Positions 22,439 through 30,565 of a stretch of 64,000 nt of DNA are shown here, piece by piece (positions within the stretch are counted from its first letter, which is position 1; each line of letters opens with the position of its first letter). This stretch comes from a virus. The notes beneath the pieces are model-generated. The model was not told the origin of the DNA, ran no database searches, and was given only the letters and a program-made list of their open reading frames with translations. The translations under genes and the position numbers were made by a program. The stretch is from positions 1-64,000 of the IMG/VR virus record IMGVR_UViG_3300009156_000026; one strand, given 5' to 3'.

Positions 22439-22861
22439 ATGATGATGGAGGTCATGGGCCTGGAGCAGGAGCTCAAGCGTGAGCGTGTCGCACACCTGGA
22501 AACGCAGGGCTACCTGAAGCGGGCCCTGCGCATGGCCACCCACTACCACCAGCTAGTCGAAGAGATGGAGCGTCGCACGGATGGCATAGCTGCCCTGCCT
22601 ACCCCTGTCACTGGTGCGAGTGATAGTTGTACGAGTGGTAGTGGTGGTGTCGGTGTGTGTGGTGGTAGTGCGAGTCAGGCCCACCTGCTCGCAACGCTGG
22701 GTTGCCTTGCTCGCCTGGGTGAGTACCTGCTCCGCCCGAACCCACTGCGCCGACGCGACACGCTGTACCGCCTGTACGCACTGGCGCACCAGCACCTGGA
22801 CGCGCTCGGCACCCACCTGGGGGGACCCAGAGAGCACCAGGGGGAGGGGGGCAGTGCCTAA
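22439..22861 (+). CDS. Helical protein with a G/T-repeat linker, 140 aa
   Basis: Start at the first of three consecutive ATGs (22439) after GAGGAGGGGAA. Two helical parts (KRERVAHLETQGYLKRALRM; HLLATLGCLARLGEYLL) are joined by a Gly/Ser linker encoded by a G/T-rich tract (about 22612-22675) that is unlike the rest of the genome. The tract looks like a recently expanded simple repeat. Confidence 0.6.
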   Translation: MMMEVMGLEQELKRERVAHLETQGYLKRALRMATHYHQLVEEMERRTDGIAALPTPVTGASDSCTSGSGGVGVCGGSASQAHLLATLGCLARLGEYLLRPNPLRRRDTLYRLYALAHQHLDALGTHLGGPREHQGEGGSA

Positions 22862-23029
22862 GGGGGGTACCCAACACCATATCGCGTACTGGTGTCGCAT
22901 AGATGGGAGCGGTCTGTCTGCTCTGTTGTGTCCCGATTTTCCACCGCGCCAGGGAGCTTTTCCAGCCAGATCGGAAAATTTTTGGCCATCTTGGCCCGGA
23001 TTCTCCGCCGTTCCCGACAGGAGCCGACC

Positions 23030-23284
23030 GTGGATGACGACCTCCTGGCCGAGCTAGTCGCGGCCGTCAACCGCATAGCCGAGCGTCTCGCCTCGTCCAA
23101 CGTCGGGGACTCCAACGGCGAGATGGCCTACATCGTGGACGTGATCGACCGTCAGGCCCGCGCCACCGAGCTCCTGTCGGAGTCCGTTGATGAGGTCGCC
23201 CGTCAGATCGGGGAGGTTGCCAGTGCCATCGGGAGTGTGGCCGAGGCGCTTGCCAACCTCGCCGTGGCCCAGGACAGCCGATGA
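23030..23284 (+). CDS. Small helical (heptad-repeat) protein, 84 aa
   Basis: The GTG at 23030 follows GACAGGAG. The product is a continuous amphipathic helix pattern (LLAELVAAVNRIAERLAS, LLSESVDEVARQIGEVASAIGSV), a coiled coil. The preceding 160 nt are A/T-richer and carry an inverted repeat ATTTTCC/GGAAAAT, possibly a promoter region. Its TGA overlaps an ATG that opens the low-complexity tract. Confidence 0.6.
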   Translation: MDDDLLAELVAAVNRIAERLASSNVGDSNGEMAYIVDVIDRQARATELLSESVDEVARQIGEVASAIGSVAEALANLAVAQDSR

Positions 23285-24894
23285 CCAGCCGTCCCGCCGC
23301 AGGTCGACCCCAGCCTCATCTTGCCTGCCCGGCCGACGAACCCTGCCGAATCGCCCCTGGCCCTCTCGCATCGGTCCGACAGACCAGTCCAGATCCTGGT
23401 CACATCGAACCGTACCGATCCAGGCCGACCACCCGTGTCTCGCCGTATCGACGATCCAGGCCGAGCCGAATCGGTCCCCCTCCTTCCTCGCCCTGCCGAC
23501 CGTTCGGACCATGCTGGCCCAGTACGGCTCAGTCCAGACCCTTCCCGTCCGACATCCCAGTACCGCGTCACCCCGTGCTCCACCTCCCTGGACCTTCCCC
23601 GATGACGAGCCTATCCCGGCCACGCGACCCCGTGCCCGCCCTCCACGACATTCCCCACCTGAGCACCCCAGTCCCGTCCGACCTGTCAATCCCCCTCGCA
23701 CCATGCCCGGCTGAGCCGTGTCGACCACCCTTCCCGGGCCTCGACATGCCATTCCTTGCCTGCCCGACAGACCGTTCCCGGCCAACTCCCAACAGCCCCC
23801 GACGGGCCGACCTTCCGACCTCCTCCGCGCCTCGCCATGCTGTTCCCGTCCGACGACCCTGGCCATGTCGATGCTGGCCCAGCCGCCCCGACCATCCTGG
23901 CCCCACCAGCCCCCTTCCCCCCACATCGACATACCAGACCAAGCCCGACCTCGCTGACCCGCCGCCCCACATCGACTCGTTGCGGATCGCCCCCGCCCCT
24001 GTCAGACGACGCGCCTCGCCATGCCCACGCCGTGTCACCACGTGCCTAGCCTTGGCCATGCCGACGAGCCACGCCTCCACGTCGCAGCCCTCGCCCGATC
24101 CGCCCAGCCTACCCACTGATGGGCGACCTGCCGCGTCGAGCCGATCTGAGCCGTCGCAGCCTGTCCCTGGCCGAGCCAGCCCGTACCTCCCCGAGCCACA
24201 CCGATCCGACGACCCTTGCCGCATCACCTCCGCCCTCGACCGCCCGACCATCCACCCCGCGCCGATCCTCGCCCAGCCACATGACGACGCACGACCGACC
24301 GTGCCTAGCTCACCCTCGTCGATCCCCGGTGACCCACCGCGCTGTACCCCGCCTGATCTGCTCGTACCGACGAACCGTCACAGGCCGCGACCCACCGAGT
24401 CAGGTCACGTCGCTACCACCCACCGACCCTCCCGACCCGCTGGACCCCCACCAGGACGCGCCGCCCCGACGAGCCGACTCGTGCAGCGCCGTCACCGTCC
24501 TCCCCGACTTCCCATACCGCTCCTCCCCCCTCCCGGCGCCTCCCCTACCGGCCTTTGCCCGCCCCCGCCTGACATCCCAAGACGAGCCAAGCCGCCTCAT
24601 TGGCCCTGCCGTGGCGCCGCCAGCCGAGCCAAGCCAGCCCGACGGCCCTATCCAATCTCTCCCACCCCACGCCACGCCGACTCGCCATGTCTCGCTGCGC
24701 CTGCCCGCGTCCGTGCTGCCTCAGCCCATGCCGCGTCCGACATACCAACCCAGCCCGTGGCGCGCCCCTCCCCCCCGGTTCGCACCGACCGACCGCCCAT
24801 CTCACACCTCCCCTCCCAAGCGCAGTTCCGTCCCAACCACGTCGACAACCTTCGTCCACCCCGCCCGAGCCATCCGAGCCCCACGGGAGGTTTC
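23285..24894. repeat. 1.6 kb C-rich low-complexity tract, probably not ordinary coding sequence
   Basis: The + strand is strongly C-rich and G-poor and is full of short variants such as CCGTCCGACC, CGACGACC, GCCGATCC and CCCGACC. All six frames are largely open. The frame that starts at ATG 23281 would give about 538 residues of Pro/Arg/Ser/Thr/His-rich low complexity with scattered Cys, and its third codon positions lack the G/C bias of neighbouring genes. It is either a degenerate repeat region with a structural role or an unusual disordered protein in frame with the next gene. Confidence 0.5.
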
Positions 24895-25155
24895 GTGTCC
24901 TGGCCACCTGCCATGAAGCTCGTCTCGGTCGAGTGGATCGACTCCAACGGGACGAGTACCTGGACCCCCTACGACGACATGCTGTCCGACGTCAAGCAGC
25001 GCGACCTGACCTGCCGCACCGTCGGCTGGCAGATGCTCGATGCGCCTGATCGGATCGCCATCGTCAGCAGCCAGACCGCCAGTGGATCCGTGGCCGACGC
25101 CACGGTCATCCCCCGCGTCGCCGTGCTCTCGATCACCGAGATCACACCACCATAG
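24895..25155 (+). CDS. Hypothetical protein, 86 aa
   Basis: The GTG at 24895 has GGGAGG 4 nt upstream; ATG 24913 (MKLVSVEWIDSNG) is the alternative. Codon bias returns to normal here after the low-complexity tract, which supports an independent start although the frame is open far upstream. Small beta-rich protein. It directly precedes the deoxyribosyltransferase-like gene, with 8 nt between them. Confidence 0.6.
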   Translation: MSWPPAMKLVSVEWIDSNGTSTWTPYDDMLSDVKQRDLTCRTVGWQMLDAPDRIAIVSSQTASGSVADATVIPRVAVLSITEITPP

Positions 25156-25163
25156 GAGGCTCG

Positions 25164-25985
25164 ATGAAGATCTTCCTGAGCGGCAAGATCGACCGTCAGC
25201 ACGGCGCGTGGCGCGACAAGCTCGTCGGTAGCACCTACGACTACCAGACCCAGCGCCAGCGTCCGCATTGGGAGATCGAGGTCTCGCTGCAAGACAACGA
25301 CACCTGGGCCCACGACATCCCGCCCTGGCCCCGCGCCGCCAACACCTGGATCCTTGGCCACCACGAGTACGTGGGCCCGTACCGCGTCGATCTCGCTGAG
25401 GATGACGATGACAACAGCAGCCTCGGTACCTTCCATGGCTCGACCTGGGACGGCAGCCATGGGGTCATGACCGACGACACCCGCGTGGCCGTCGCCTCGG
25501 AGTGCCGCCAGGGCATCGCTCGGGCTGACCTCGTCTTCGCCTACCTCAACACCCCGGATTGCTTCGGCACCCTGGTCGAGATCGGCGTAGCTCTGGCCCT
25601 GGGTCGCTTCACCTACGTGGTCATCAGCGACGAGGCCGAGTGGGAGTACGGCGACTACTGGCTGATCGAGGCGATGGGGGCCCGCCTGCGCTACCTGGAG
25701 TACCCTGAGTCACGCCTCTGGGCTGCTGACCCGCCGCCGCCCGAGCCGGTCCTGCTCGACCTCCACCTCCGCGACGCCATCATCGCCTGGGCCGCGACCG
25801 TCGGGGAGCGTCAGCCGACCAGCCTGACACCTGCCCACCGCCCGACCATCGCGATCCGTATGCTCGACTCCGAGGAGCGGACCGAGATCGCCCGCTCGTT
25901 CAACCTGATCGCGCGTTGGACCTCCGACCCCAGAGTTCGCGCTGAGGCCCGCCGCATGCTCGGTCGTCTGGCTGGTGCTTCCTGA
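25164..25985 (+). CDS. Nucleoside 2-deoxyribosyltransferase-like protein
   Basis: 273 residues behind TAGGAGGCTCG. It opens MKIFLSGKID, like the first strand of the fold, and carries IARADLVFAYLNTPDCFGTLVEIGVA (about residues 117-142), the aD-x-V...GT-x2-E-x-G motif with the active-site Glu typical of the family. Such enzymes exchange bases on deoxynucleosides or hydrolyse modified nucleotides. It has a His/Trp-rich insert after the first strand and an additional C-terminal helical part of about 70 residues. Probable role in nucleotide supply or base modification. Confidence 0.75.
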   Translation: MKIFLSGKIDRQHGAWRDKLVGSTYDYQTQRQRPHWEIEVSLQDNDTWAHDIPPWPRAANTWILGHHEYVGPYRVDLAEDDDDNSSLGTFHGSTWDGSHGVMTDDTRVAVASECRQGIARADLVFAYLNTPDCFGTLVEIGVALALGRFTYVVISDEAEWEYGDYWLIEAMGARLRYLEYPESRLWAADPPPPEPVLLDLHLRDAIIAWAATVGERQPTSLTPAHRPTIAIRMLDSEERTEIARSFNLIARWTSDPRVRAEARRMLGRLAGAS

Positions 25986-25995
25986 GGACCCGCCC

Positions 25996-26544
25996 ATGGA
26001 CTCCCCGTCGAAACCGATCAGCTTCGTCGACCACCTCGACCCGCCCGACCAGCCGTTCTCCGAGGTCCCCTCCAGATGGCGACCTGGGGAGAGGGGCCCC
26101 AGCGTTCGCGGCCCGCAGGGCCCGACCGCCGAGATGCGGGAGCAGGTCGAGCGCGATCGGAAGCTGAAGCGTGCGATCGAGGACGAGAAGAAGCGGGCCT
26201 GGATCGAGGCCGGCAACGAGCTCCGTCAGCCGCCAGAGTACCGAGGGCGGGTGTTCGAGCACGTCGACCATGACGGCGTCCACCCGACCGCCTTCCCGCC
26301 CCTCCGCTGGGGGCCCCAGGAGGGTCTCTCCGACGAGTACATCGCCTTCCAGGACTGGAACCAGACCCGCTACGAGACCCACCCCGACTCGTACTGCGTC
26401 GCCTGTACCATTCGCTACAACGCCCGTCCAGGCGGCAAGTGCGGTCCCTGCATCGGGGCCGAGGCCAAGGCTAAGGAGGCCAAGGCGCTGCCGCTCTTCG
26501 ACGACGTGCCGCTCCAGATCAGCCTGCCGGAGTACCCGGACTAA
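25996..26544 (+). CDS. Hypothetical protein with C-terminal zinc ribbon, 182 aa
   Basis: Begins MDSPSKPISFVDHLDPPDQ. Charged helical middle (EMREQVERDRKLKRAIEDEKK) and, near the end, CVACTIRYNARPGGKCGPC, a clear CxxC...CxxC zinc ribbon. Its TAA overlaps the next ATG (TAATG), implying coupled translation. Confidence 0.65.
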   Translation: MDSPSKPISFVDHLDPPDQPFSEVPSRWRPGERGPSVRGPQGPTAEMREQVERDRKLKRAIEDEKKRAWIEAGNELRQPPEYRGRVFEHVDHDGVHPTAFPPLRWGPQEGLSDEYIAFQDWNQTRYETHPDSYCVACTIRYNARPGGKCGPCIGAEAKAKEAKALPLFDDVPLQISLPEYPD

Positions 26545-27677
26545 TGCCGAACAAGCAGAACCCGTTCGACGACGAGTCCTGGGTCGACAAGGCCCAGCGG
26601 CTGCTTGGCGCGCGGGACATGCAGACGGTCTTCGAGGAGGCCAAGCGGGACATGCAGACGGTCTTCGAGGAGGCCAAGCGGGCGGCCATCGAGAAGGAGA
26701 TGGCCGCCCGCTTGGCCGCTCAGCAGCAGCGTGACTTCTGGGAGGCCCAGCAGGACCAGCGGGCCGTTCCGTTCCTCCCGCAGTTCCCGCAGGGCCCGGG
26801 TCCCTCGGTCGACGGGTATACCAGCCAGCTTCGGAGCGTCCAGGCCCGCCAGCAGCGGCTCGCCACGGCCCGCCTGCTCGGGTCCAACGGCCAGCGGGCC
26901 GACGCCGCCGCCGAGGCCGTCCGTCAGGACCTGGGGCGGCTCCTCAAGCAGGCTATCGAGGTCGGGCTGATCAGCGAGGAGCAGGCCGTCGCCATGATCG
27001 TCGCCGGCGGCGTCAACAACGAGCCGATGGGCCCAGCCGACGCCGTCACCCAGGTCCAGGCGGCCCTGGCCCAGGCCGTCGCGAGCGGAGCGCTTTCCGA
27101 GGCCCGCTCGCGACAGATGTCGCTCGCCCTGGTGTCGGCCAGCGAGCCCGGCGTCCCCATGGACGTCCGTGCTTCGCCCGACCTCCGCGACCCGCTCGGC
27201 CAGGGCGCGACCCGCCCCGCAAGCCTCCGGCTGCCCGCCGACGGGCTCCCAGACCCCCGCGACCCGCTCGATCGCGACGCCCTGCTGGCGCTGGCCCTCA
27301 GAAGTCAGCCTGAGCCCGGGAAGTACGTCGAGGAGCCCGACCTCCAGGTCCTGGTACGGTCCTTGCCGGGTCTGCTGGCCGAGATCGACCGCCTGGAGGA
27401 CCTCGTCTACGACGCCTTGACGCTCCGTCCATGCCACAACACCGAGCACGACGAGTGGCACCGCGACGCGGCCATCCCCTGCGCGGATCAGGCGTCCTCG
27501 GCCGTCCTGGCGCTGCTCGACCGCCTGGGGGTCCCGCCGACGGGCCTCCCGAGGCGGGCCCACCTCGGGGCCGACGGTCGCCGTGCCCGCTGCTGCGCGC
27601 AAGACGGGCGGATCGGGACGTGGCTGCTCTACGGGCAGACCCTCGACCCCCAGGCCAGCTTCAGCGGCGATCGCTAG
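26544..27677 (+). CDS. Hypothetical protein, 377 aa, with internal 33-bp duplication
   Basis: An N-terminal charged helix contains a perfect tandem repeat of RDMQTVFEEAK (33 bp, 26614-26679); each DNA unit contains an internal ATG and a GAGGAGG. The middle is Gln/Ala-rich helix, the C-terminal third has HNTEHDEWHRD and CC residues. No family recognised. Confidence 0.65.
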   Translation: MPNKQNPFDDESWVDKAQRLLGARDMQTVFEEAKRDMQTVFEEAKRAAIEKEMAARLAAQQQRDFWEAQQDQRAVPFLPQFPQGPGPSVDGYTSQLRSVQARQQRLATARLLGSNGQRADAAAEAVRQDLGRLLKQAIEVGLISEEQAVAMIVAGGVNNEPMGPADAVTQVQAALAQAVASGALSEARSRQMSLALVSASEPGVPMDVRASPDLRDPLGQGATRPASLRLPADGLPDPRDPLDRDALLALALRSQPEPGKYVEEPDLQVLVRSLPGLLAEIDRLEDLVYDALTLRPCHNTEHDEWHRDAAIPCADQASSAVLALLDRLGVPPTGLPRRAHLGADGRRARCCAQDGRIGTWLLYGQTLDPQASFSGDR

Positions 27678-28015
27678 CCCCTCGTCACGCCTGTCCTATC
27701 GCAAACCGCACGCTCCCGAGTCGATTTCACACCGTACTGTGAAAATCTCCGCAAGATCTGCCCGATCCAGGACCCCTTATGCGTGTTTTGGGAGGTGGCC
27801 GTCGTATATTCTAGCTAGCGCGCGCGCACGGTGCGCAGCAATCGACGCTGCGTCACAGGCGCGCTACGGTCGCCCAGCCGGGGCCTCGGGAGGCGCCCTG
27901 ATCTGGTAGGTTGGGCGGTGCTGCGCCGCAGGCGGTCATTGACCGTCCGTCTCCGTCCCTCGCAGCGCCCGTTGCGGGCGCGCTGGCGGGGGCAAGCCCA
28001 CGGAGGTCCCCACCG
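27678..28015. promoter_or_regulatory. Intergenic control region before the HTH/membrane protein gene
   Basis: 338 nt without a supported gene. It contains an inverted repeat TTTCAC/GTGAAA (27725-27744), TATATT (27805-27810), CTAGCTAG followed by alternating (GC)5 (27811-27827), CGGTCA-T-TGACCG (27933-27945) and GGGCGCGCTGGCGGG (27976-27990). The last two are shared with the divergent region at 15.1-15.25 kb. Likely promoter and operator for the gene at 28016. Confidence 0.55.
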
Positions 28016-28819
28016 ATGCCCACGTTGACGAGCTCCTACAAGTCCCAGAGCGAGGCGGGGCGGCTCCTGAAGGTCCCGGAGTCGACGCTGCGGTCGTGGA
28101 TCAAGAAGTTCCGACCGTACGTCATCTGGACCATCGACAGCCAGACCCTCAAGCCGATCTACGACATGGACCGCCTGCGCGAGATCCACTACGTCTGCAA
28201 GGTCTGGGGCAAGCACCCCGTCATCCGCTCCCACGAGGAGATCGGCCGCGAGCTCGCCCGCCGCTACCCGATCGAGGCCGCCACGGCCGGCATCGAGTCG
28301 CCGCCCGAGCCCGACTTCGAGACCCTGACCGCCCCGACCCTGGCCGCCACGGGGTCCGACACCCTGGCCGCCGTCACGCTCCTGACCGAGGCTGCCTCGG
28401 CCCTGACCGACGCCACCGCGTCGTTGGCCGCGATCGCCAACGGGCCCGTCGTCGACAGCGACGTCCTGGCGCTGCGTGCCGACGTGGGCGAGCTTCGGCT
28501 GTTCGTGACCGAGCTCAAGCAGTCGGCCGACCAGCTTGCTCGGCTGACCGAGGCCGTCCCGTTGCTGGCCCGTCAGGTCCAACTGGCCGAGCTCCTGGTC
28601 GCCCACGGCGATCGTCGCGAGGGCGTCCAGGTCGCGATCCTGGCCCACCTCGAACGGCAGGCCGAGGTGGACTCCTGGTGGCACTGGTACTGGTTCTCGC
28701 CGCTCTTCATCTGGGCGGCCTTGACCGATCGGCTCCGTGGCGCCCATCATGAGGACGACCACCAGCAGCCGACCATGCGGCCTCAGCTTGAGCTCGTCGC
28801 TCCCCAGGAGGGCCCGTGA
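28016..28819 (+). CDS. MerR-like HTH protein with coiled coil and C-terminal membrane segment
   Basis: 267 residues. Residues 1-65: YKSQSEAGRLLKVPESTLRSW, a MerR/excisionase-like HTH, then a wing region. Residues about 90-200: Ala/Leu-rich heptads (coiled coil). Residues about 222-240: WWHWYWFSPLFIWAALT, an aromatic membrane-insertion segment, then an acidic/His tail. The order DNA-binding head, coiled coil, membrane anchor suggests tethering of phage DNA to the membrane or a membrane-bound regulator. It has its own control region and a CGGAGG ribosome-binding site. Confidence 0.65.
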   Translation: MPTLTSSYKSQSEAGRLLKVPESTLRSWIKKFRPYVIWTIDSQTLKPIYDMDRLREIHYVCKVWGKHPVIRSHEEIGRELARRYPIEAATAGIESPPEPDFETLTAPTLAATGSDTLAAVTLLTEAASALTDATASLAAIANGPVVDSDVLALRADVGELRLFVTELKQSADQLARLTEAVPLLARQVQLAELLVAHGDRREGVQVAILAHLERQAEVDSWWHWYWFSPLFIWAALTDRLRGAHHEDDHQQPTMRPQLELVAPQEGP

Positions 28820-29079
28820 AGCTGACCCTGTCGATCGAGGTCGAGCACGACCTCCTCCCGATCTCGACGCTGCTCTTCGCCCTGCCCGACGCGCTGGACT
28901 CGGTCCGTGTCGCGACCTCGGCCGGGGTCCAGGCGACGGGCCCGCTGGGCATGGACGTCCAGGTCCCCGGCACCCAGCGGCTCGCCCGGGTCCACTTCAC
29001 GCTGGGCTTCGCGGAGACCGCCGAGCGGATGCCGACTGCGAGTCCATCCGCAGCACCCGATGCGGCGCGCAGCGAGTGA
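28816..29079 (+). CDS. Small hypothetical protein, 87 aa
   Basis: GTG start overlaps the previous TGA (GTGA) behind AGGAGGGCCC. Beta-rich (KLTLSIEVEHDLLPISTLL, RVHFTLGFAE). Function unknown. Confidence 0.6.
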   Translation: MKLTLSIEVEHDLLPISTLLFALPDALDSVRVATSAGVQATGPLGMDVQVPGTQRLARVHFTLGFAETAERMPTASPSAAPDAARSE

Positions 29080-29083
29080 CACC

Positions 29084-29398
29084 GTGGTGACGCTGATGCC
29101 GCTCTCCGACGAGCCCGGCGGCCCCGAGCCCCTGGCCCAGAACGGGATGCAGGGGGTGATCGTCTACTGGCAGGGCCCGGCGCCCGTGACGGGCACCAGG
29201 ACCACACGGCGACGGGCCGTCGCCCTCCGCCCGGTCTGGCAGGCCCAGTTCGTCCGCTTCGAGGCGCTGGGTGAGCATGGGCGGCCGACCTCGGTCGACG
29301 ACATCCACCGCGTGACGCGGCTGGCGTACGCGTTCGCAGCCTCGATCCACCCGATCCCGTCGTCGGCCGAGATCTACTACGAGCTCCGTCTCGGATGA
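29084..29398 (+). CDS. Hypothetical protein, about 104 aa
   Basis: The start is uncertain: GTG 29084/29087, ATG 29096, or upstream ATG 29060; none has a strong ribosome-binding site. The middle and C-terminal part (VWQAQFVRFEALGEHGRPTS; YYELRLG) looks globular. Overlaps the resolvase start (ATGA). Confidence 0.55.
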   Translation: MVTLMPLSDEPGGPEPLAQNGMQGVIVYWQGPAPVTGTRTTRRRAVALRPVWQAQFVRFEALGEHGRPTSVDDIHRVTRLAYAFAASIHPIPSSAEIYYELRLG

Positions 29399-30045
29399 CG
29401 TCTCTGACGGCGCTCGACCTGTCCCTGACCGCCACGGGCCTGTTTCACGGTGACCCGCTCGACCCGAGCATCCCCTGGCACGCGGAGGAGATCGCCACGC
29501 CCGATCGGAAGACGGGCGAGGGAGACGTCTCCTGGAACGCCCGTCGGTTCGACGCCTTCTCGGGCAAGCTGTTGGCGCACCTGGAGCAGTTCTCCCCACG
29601 GCTTGTGGTCCTGGAGGTCACGGGCCACGCCCACCAGTTCTACACCCGCGACGGTGAGCGCCAGTCGACCTCTAGAGGCCAGGAGTTCCGGGCCGGCCTC
29701 GGGTTGGGACGGGCGTTAGGCTGGATCGACGGCACCCTGGTCCTCGCTGCCGCCTACGGCTACGGCCCCGCCCGTACCGACACGATCGAGGCCAGAGACG
29801 CCAAGCTGCGGGTCACCGGCAACCAGGGCGCCTCCAAGGCGACCGTCCGCGCCAAGCTCAAGGAGCTTTTCGGCTGGGACACCGCCGACTGGAAAGAATC
29901 CGAGGTCGATGCCTTAGCTGCCGGCCTCGGCTGGGTCCGTCAGCAAGCCCTGCTGGCCCATGAGCAGCGGATCCGGGCCCAGGGTGAAGCCCAGGCTGCC
30001 CGCCGACGGGCTCCCAGACGGATCAGGCCCCGCATCCTGGGCTAG
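29395..30045 (+). CDS. RuvC-like Holliday-junction resolvase
   Basis: 216 residues. The RNase-H-fold acidic residues appear in order: LDLSLTATGL (first Asp), VVLEVTG (Glu) and SEVDALAAG (final Asp pair region, about residue 180). The layout fits phage RuvC-type enzymes, which resolve branched DNA before packaging. The basic C-terminal tail (RRRAPRRIRPR) could bind DNA. It ends where a convergent small membrane-protein gene ends. Confidence 0.75.
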   Translation: MTSLTALDLSLTATGLFHGDPLDPSIPWHAEEIATPDRKTGEGDVSWNARRFDAFSGKLLAHLEQFSPRLVVLEVTGHAHQFYTRDGERQSTSRGQEFRAGLGLGRALGWIDGTLVLAAAYGYGPARTDTIEARDAKLRVTGNQGASKATVRAKLKELFGWDTADWKESEVDALAAGLGWVRQQALLAHEQRIRAQGEAQAARRRAPRRIRPRILG

Positions 30046-30218
30046 ACCCCTCTGGGGTGCAGGTGGTGGTGGTGCAGCGCCGCCGCCACGACGAAGAACA
30101 GCAGCCCGAGCGGGGTGAGCCCGACCGTGCCGGCTGCCTCGACGCCGAACGTCACCAGCAGGAAGCAGGCGGCGGCCAGGACGAAGAACGCCAGCGTGAC
30201 GAGGTGCAGCGTGGTCAC
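30042..30218 (-). CDS. Small two-segment membrane protein on the opposite strand
   Basis: GTG start at 30218 behind GGGAGGTCGAAG; 58 residues with two hydrophobic helices (LVTLAFFVLAAACFLLVTF and LTPLGLLFFVVAAAL) and a His-rich C-terminus (HHHHLHPRGV). The size and topology fit a holin-like or small ion/metal-interacting membrane protein. It is the only leftward gene in the right two thirds of the window. Confidence 0.65.
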   Translation of the reverse strand: MTTLHLVTLAFFVLAAACFLLVTFGVEAAGTVGLTPLGLLFFVVAAALHHHHLHPRGV

Positions 30219-30254
30219 CTTCGACCTCCCGTAGCTACCTGGATTGGGCACTTG

Positions 30255-30287
30255 ATACTAGCGCAGCACCGGCTGCTGCGCTAGTAT
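30255..30287. promoter_or_regulatory. 14-bp perfect inverted repeat between divergent genes
   Basis: ATACTAGCGCAGCA (30255-30268) and TGCTGCGCTAGTAT (30274-30287) with a 5-nt spacer, located between the starts of the leftward membrane protein and the rightward small genes. It could be a repressor site controlling both or a hairpin insulating them. Confidence 0.55.
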
Positions 30288-30337
30288 GGGCGGAGACCCG
30301 TGGCTCTTTCTGTCCCGATCGCCCCTGGAGGCCCTGG

Positions 30338-30412
30338 ATGGACGCCACCGTCGCCGTCAAGAAGTGCAAAAGCTGTGGAAAGTACCACAGCGGACCGTGT
30401 CCCAAGAAGTAG
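30338..30412 (+). CDS. 24-residue zinc-knuckle peptide
   Basis: A GGAG precedes the ATG. The product has CKSCGKYHSGPC, a CCHC knuckle (CxxC-x3-H-x3-C), in a Lys-rich context. Such mini-proteins occur in phage genomes and may bind RNA or DNA. Small size lowers confidence, but the Cys/His spacing is hard to get by chance. Confidence 0.55.
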   Translation: MDATVAVKKCKSCGKYHSGPCPKK

Positions 30413-30421
30413 CCGCAGGCC

Positions 30422-30565
30422 GTGCCATTTAAGTCGGAATCGCAGCGCCGCTGGATGTGGGCTACCCACCCACGGATGGCCCGCCGCTGGCAGCGTGAGA
30501 CGCCGAAGGGCAAGAAGCTCCCGAAGCATGTCCGCTCCAGGCGGCGGCCGAAGGGACGCCGTTAG
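30422..30565 (+). CDS. Small basic phage protein (FKSESQRRWMW type), 47 aa
   Basis: GTG start. PFKSESQRRWMWATHPRMA followed by RRWQRETPKGKKLPKHV matches a short basic protein family I recall as recurrent in phage genomes (pattern FKS-x-AQRR...ETPKGKKLP). Role unknown. Its stop abuts the next ATG. Confidence 0.65.
   Translation: MPFKSESQRRWMWATHPRMARRWQRETPKGKKLPKHVRSRRRPKGRR

Noticed and set aside
23281-25155. A single 624-residue Pro-rich protein
   Set aside because: The first 538 codons lack the codon bias of all neighbours and all frames are equally open; only the last 86 codons, with their own ribosome-binding site, look like a normal gene.
30042-30218. Firm holin assignment
   Set aside because: Two membrane helices and small size are not enough, and no adjacent dedicated endolysin gene is seen.
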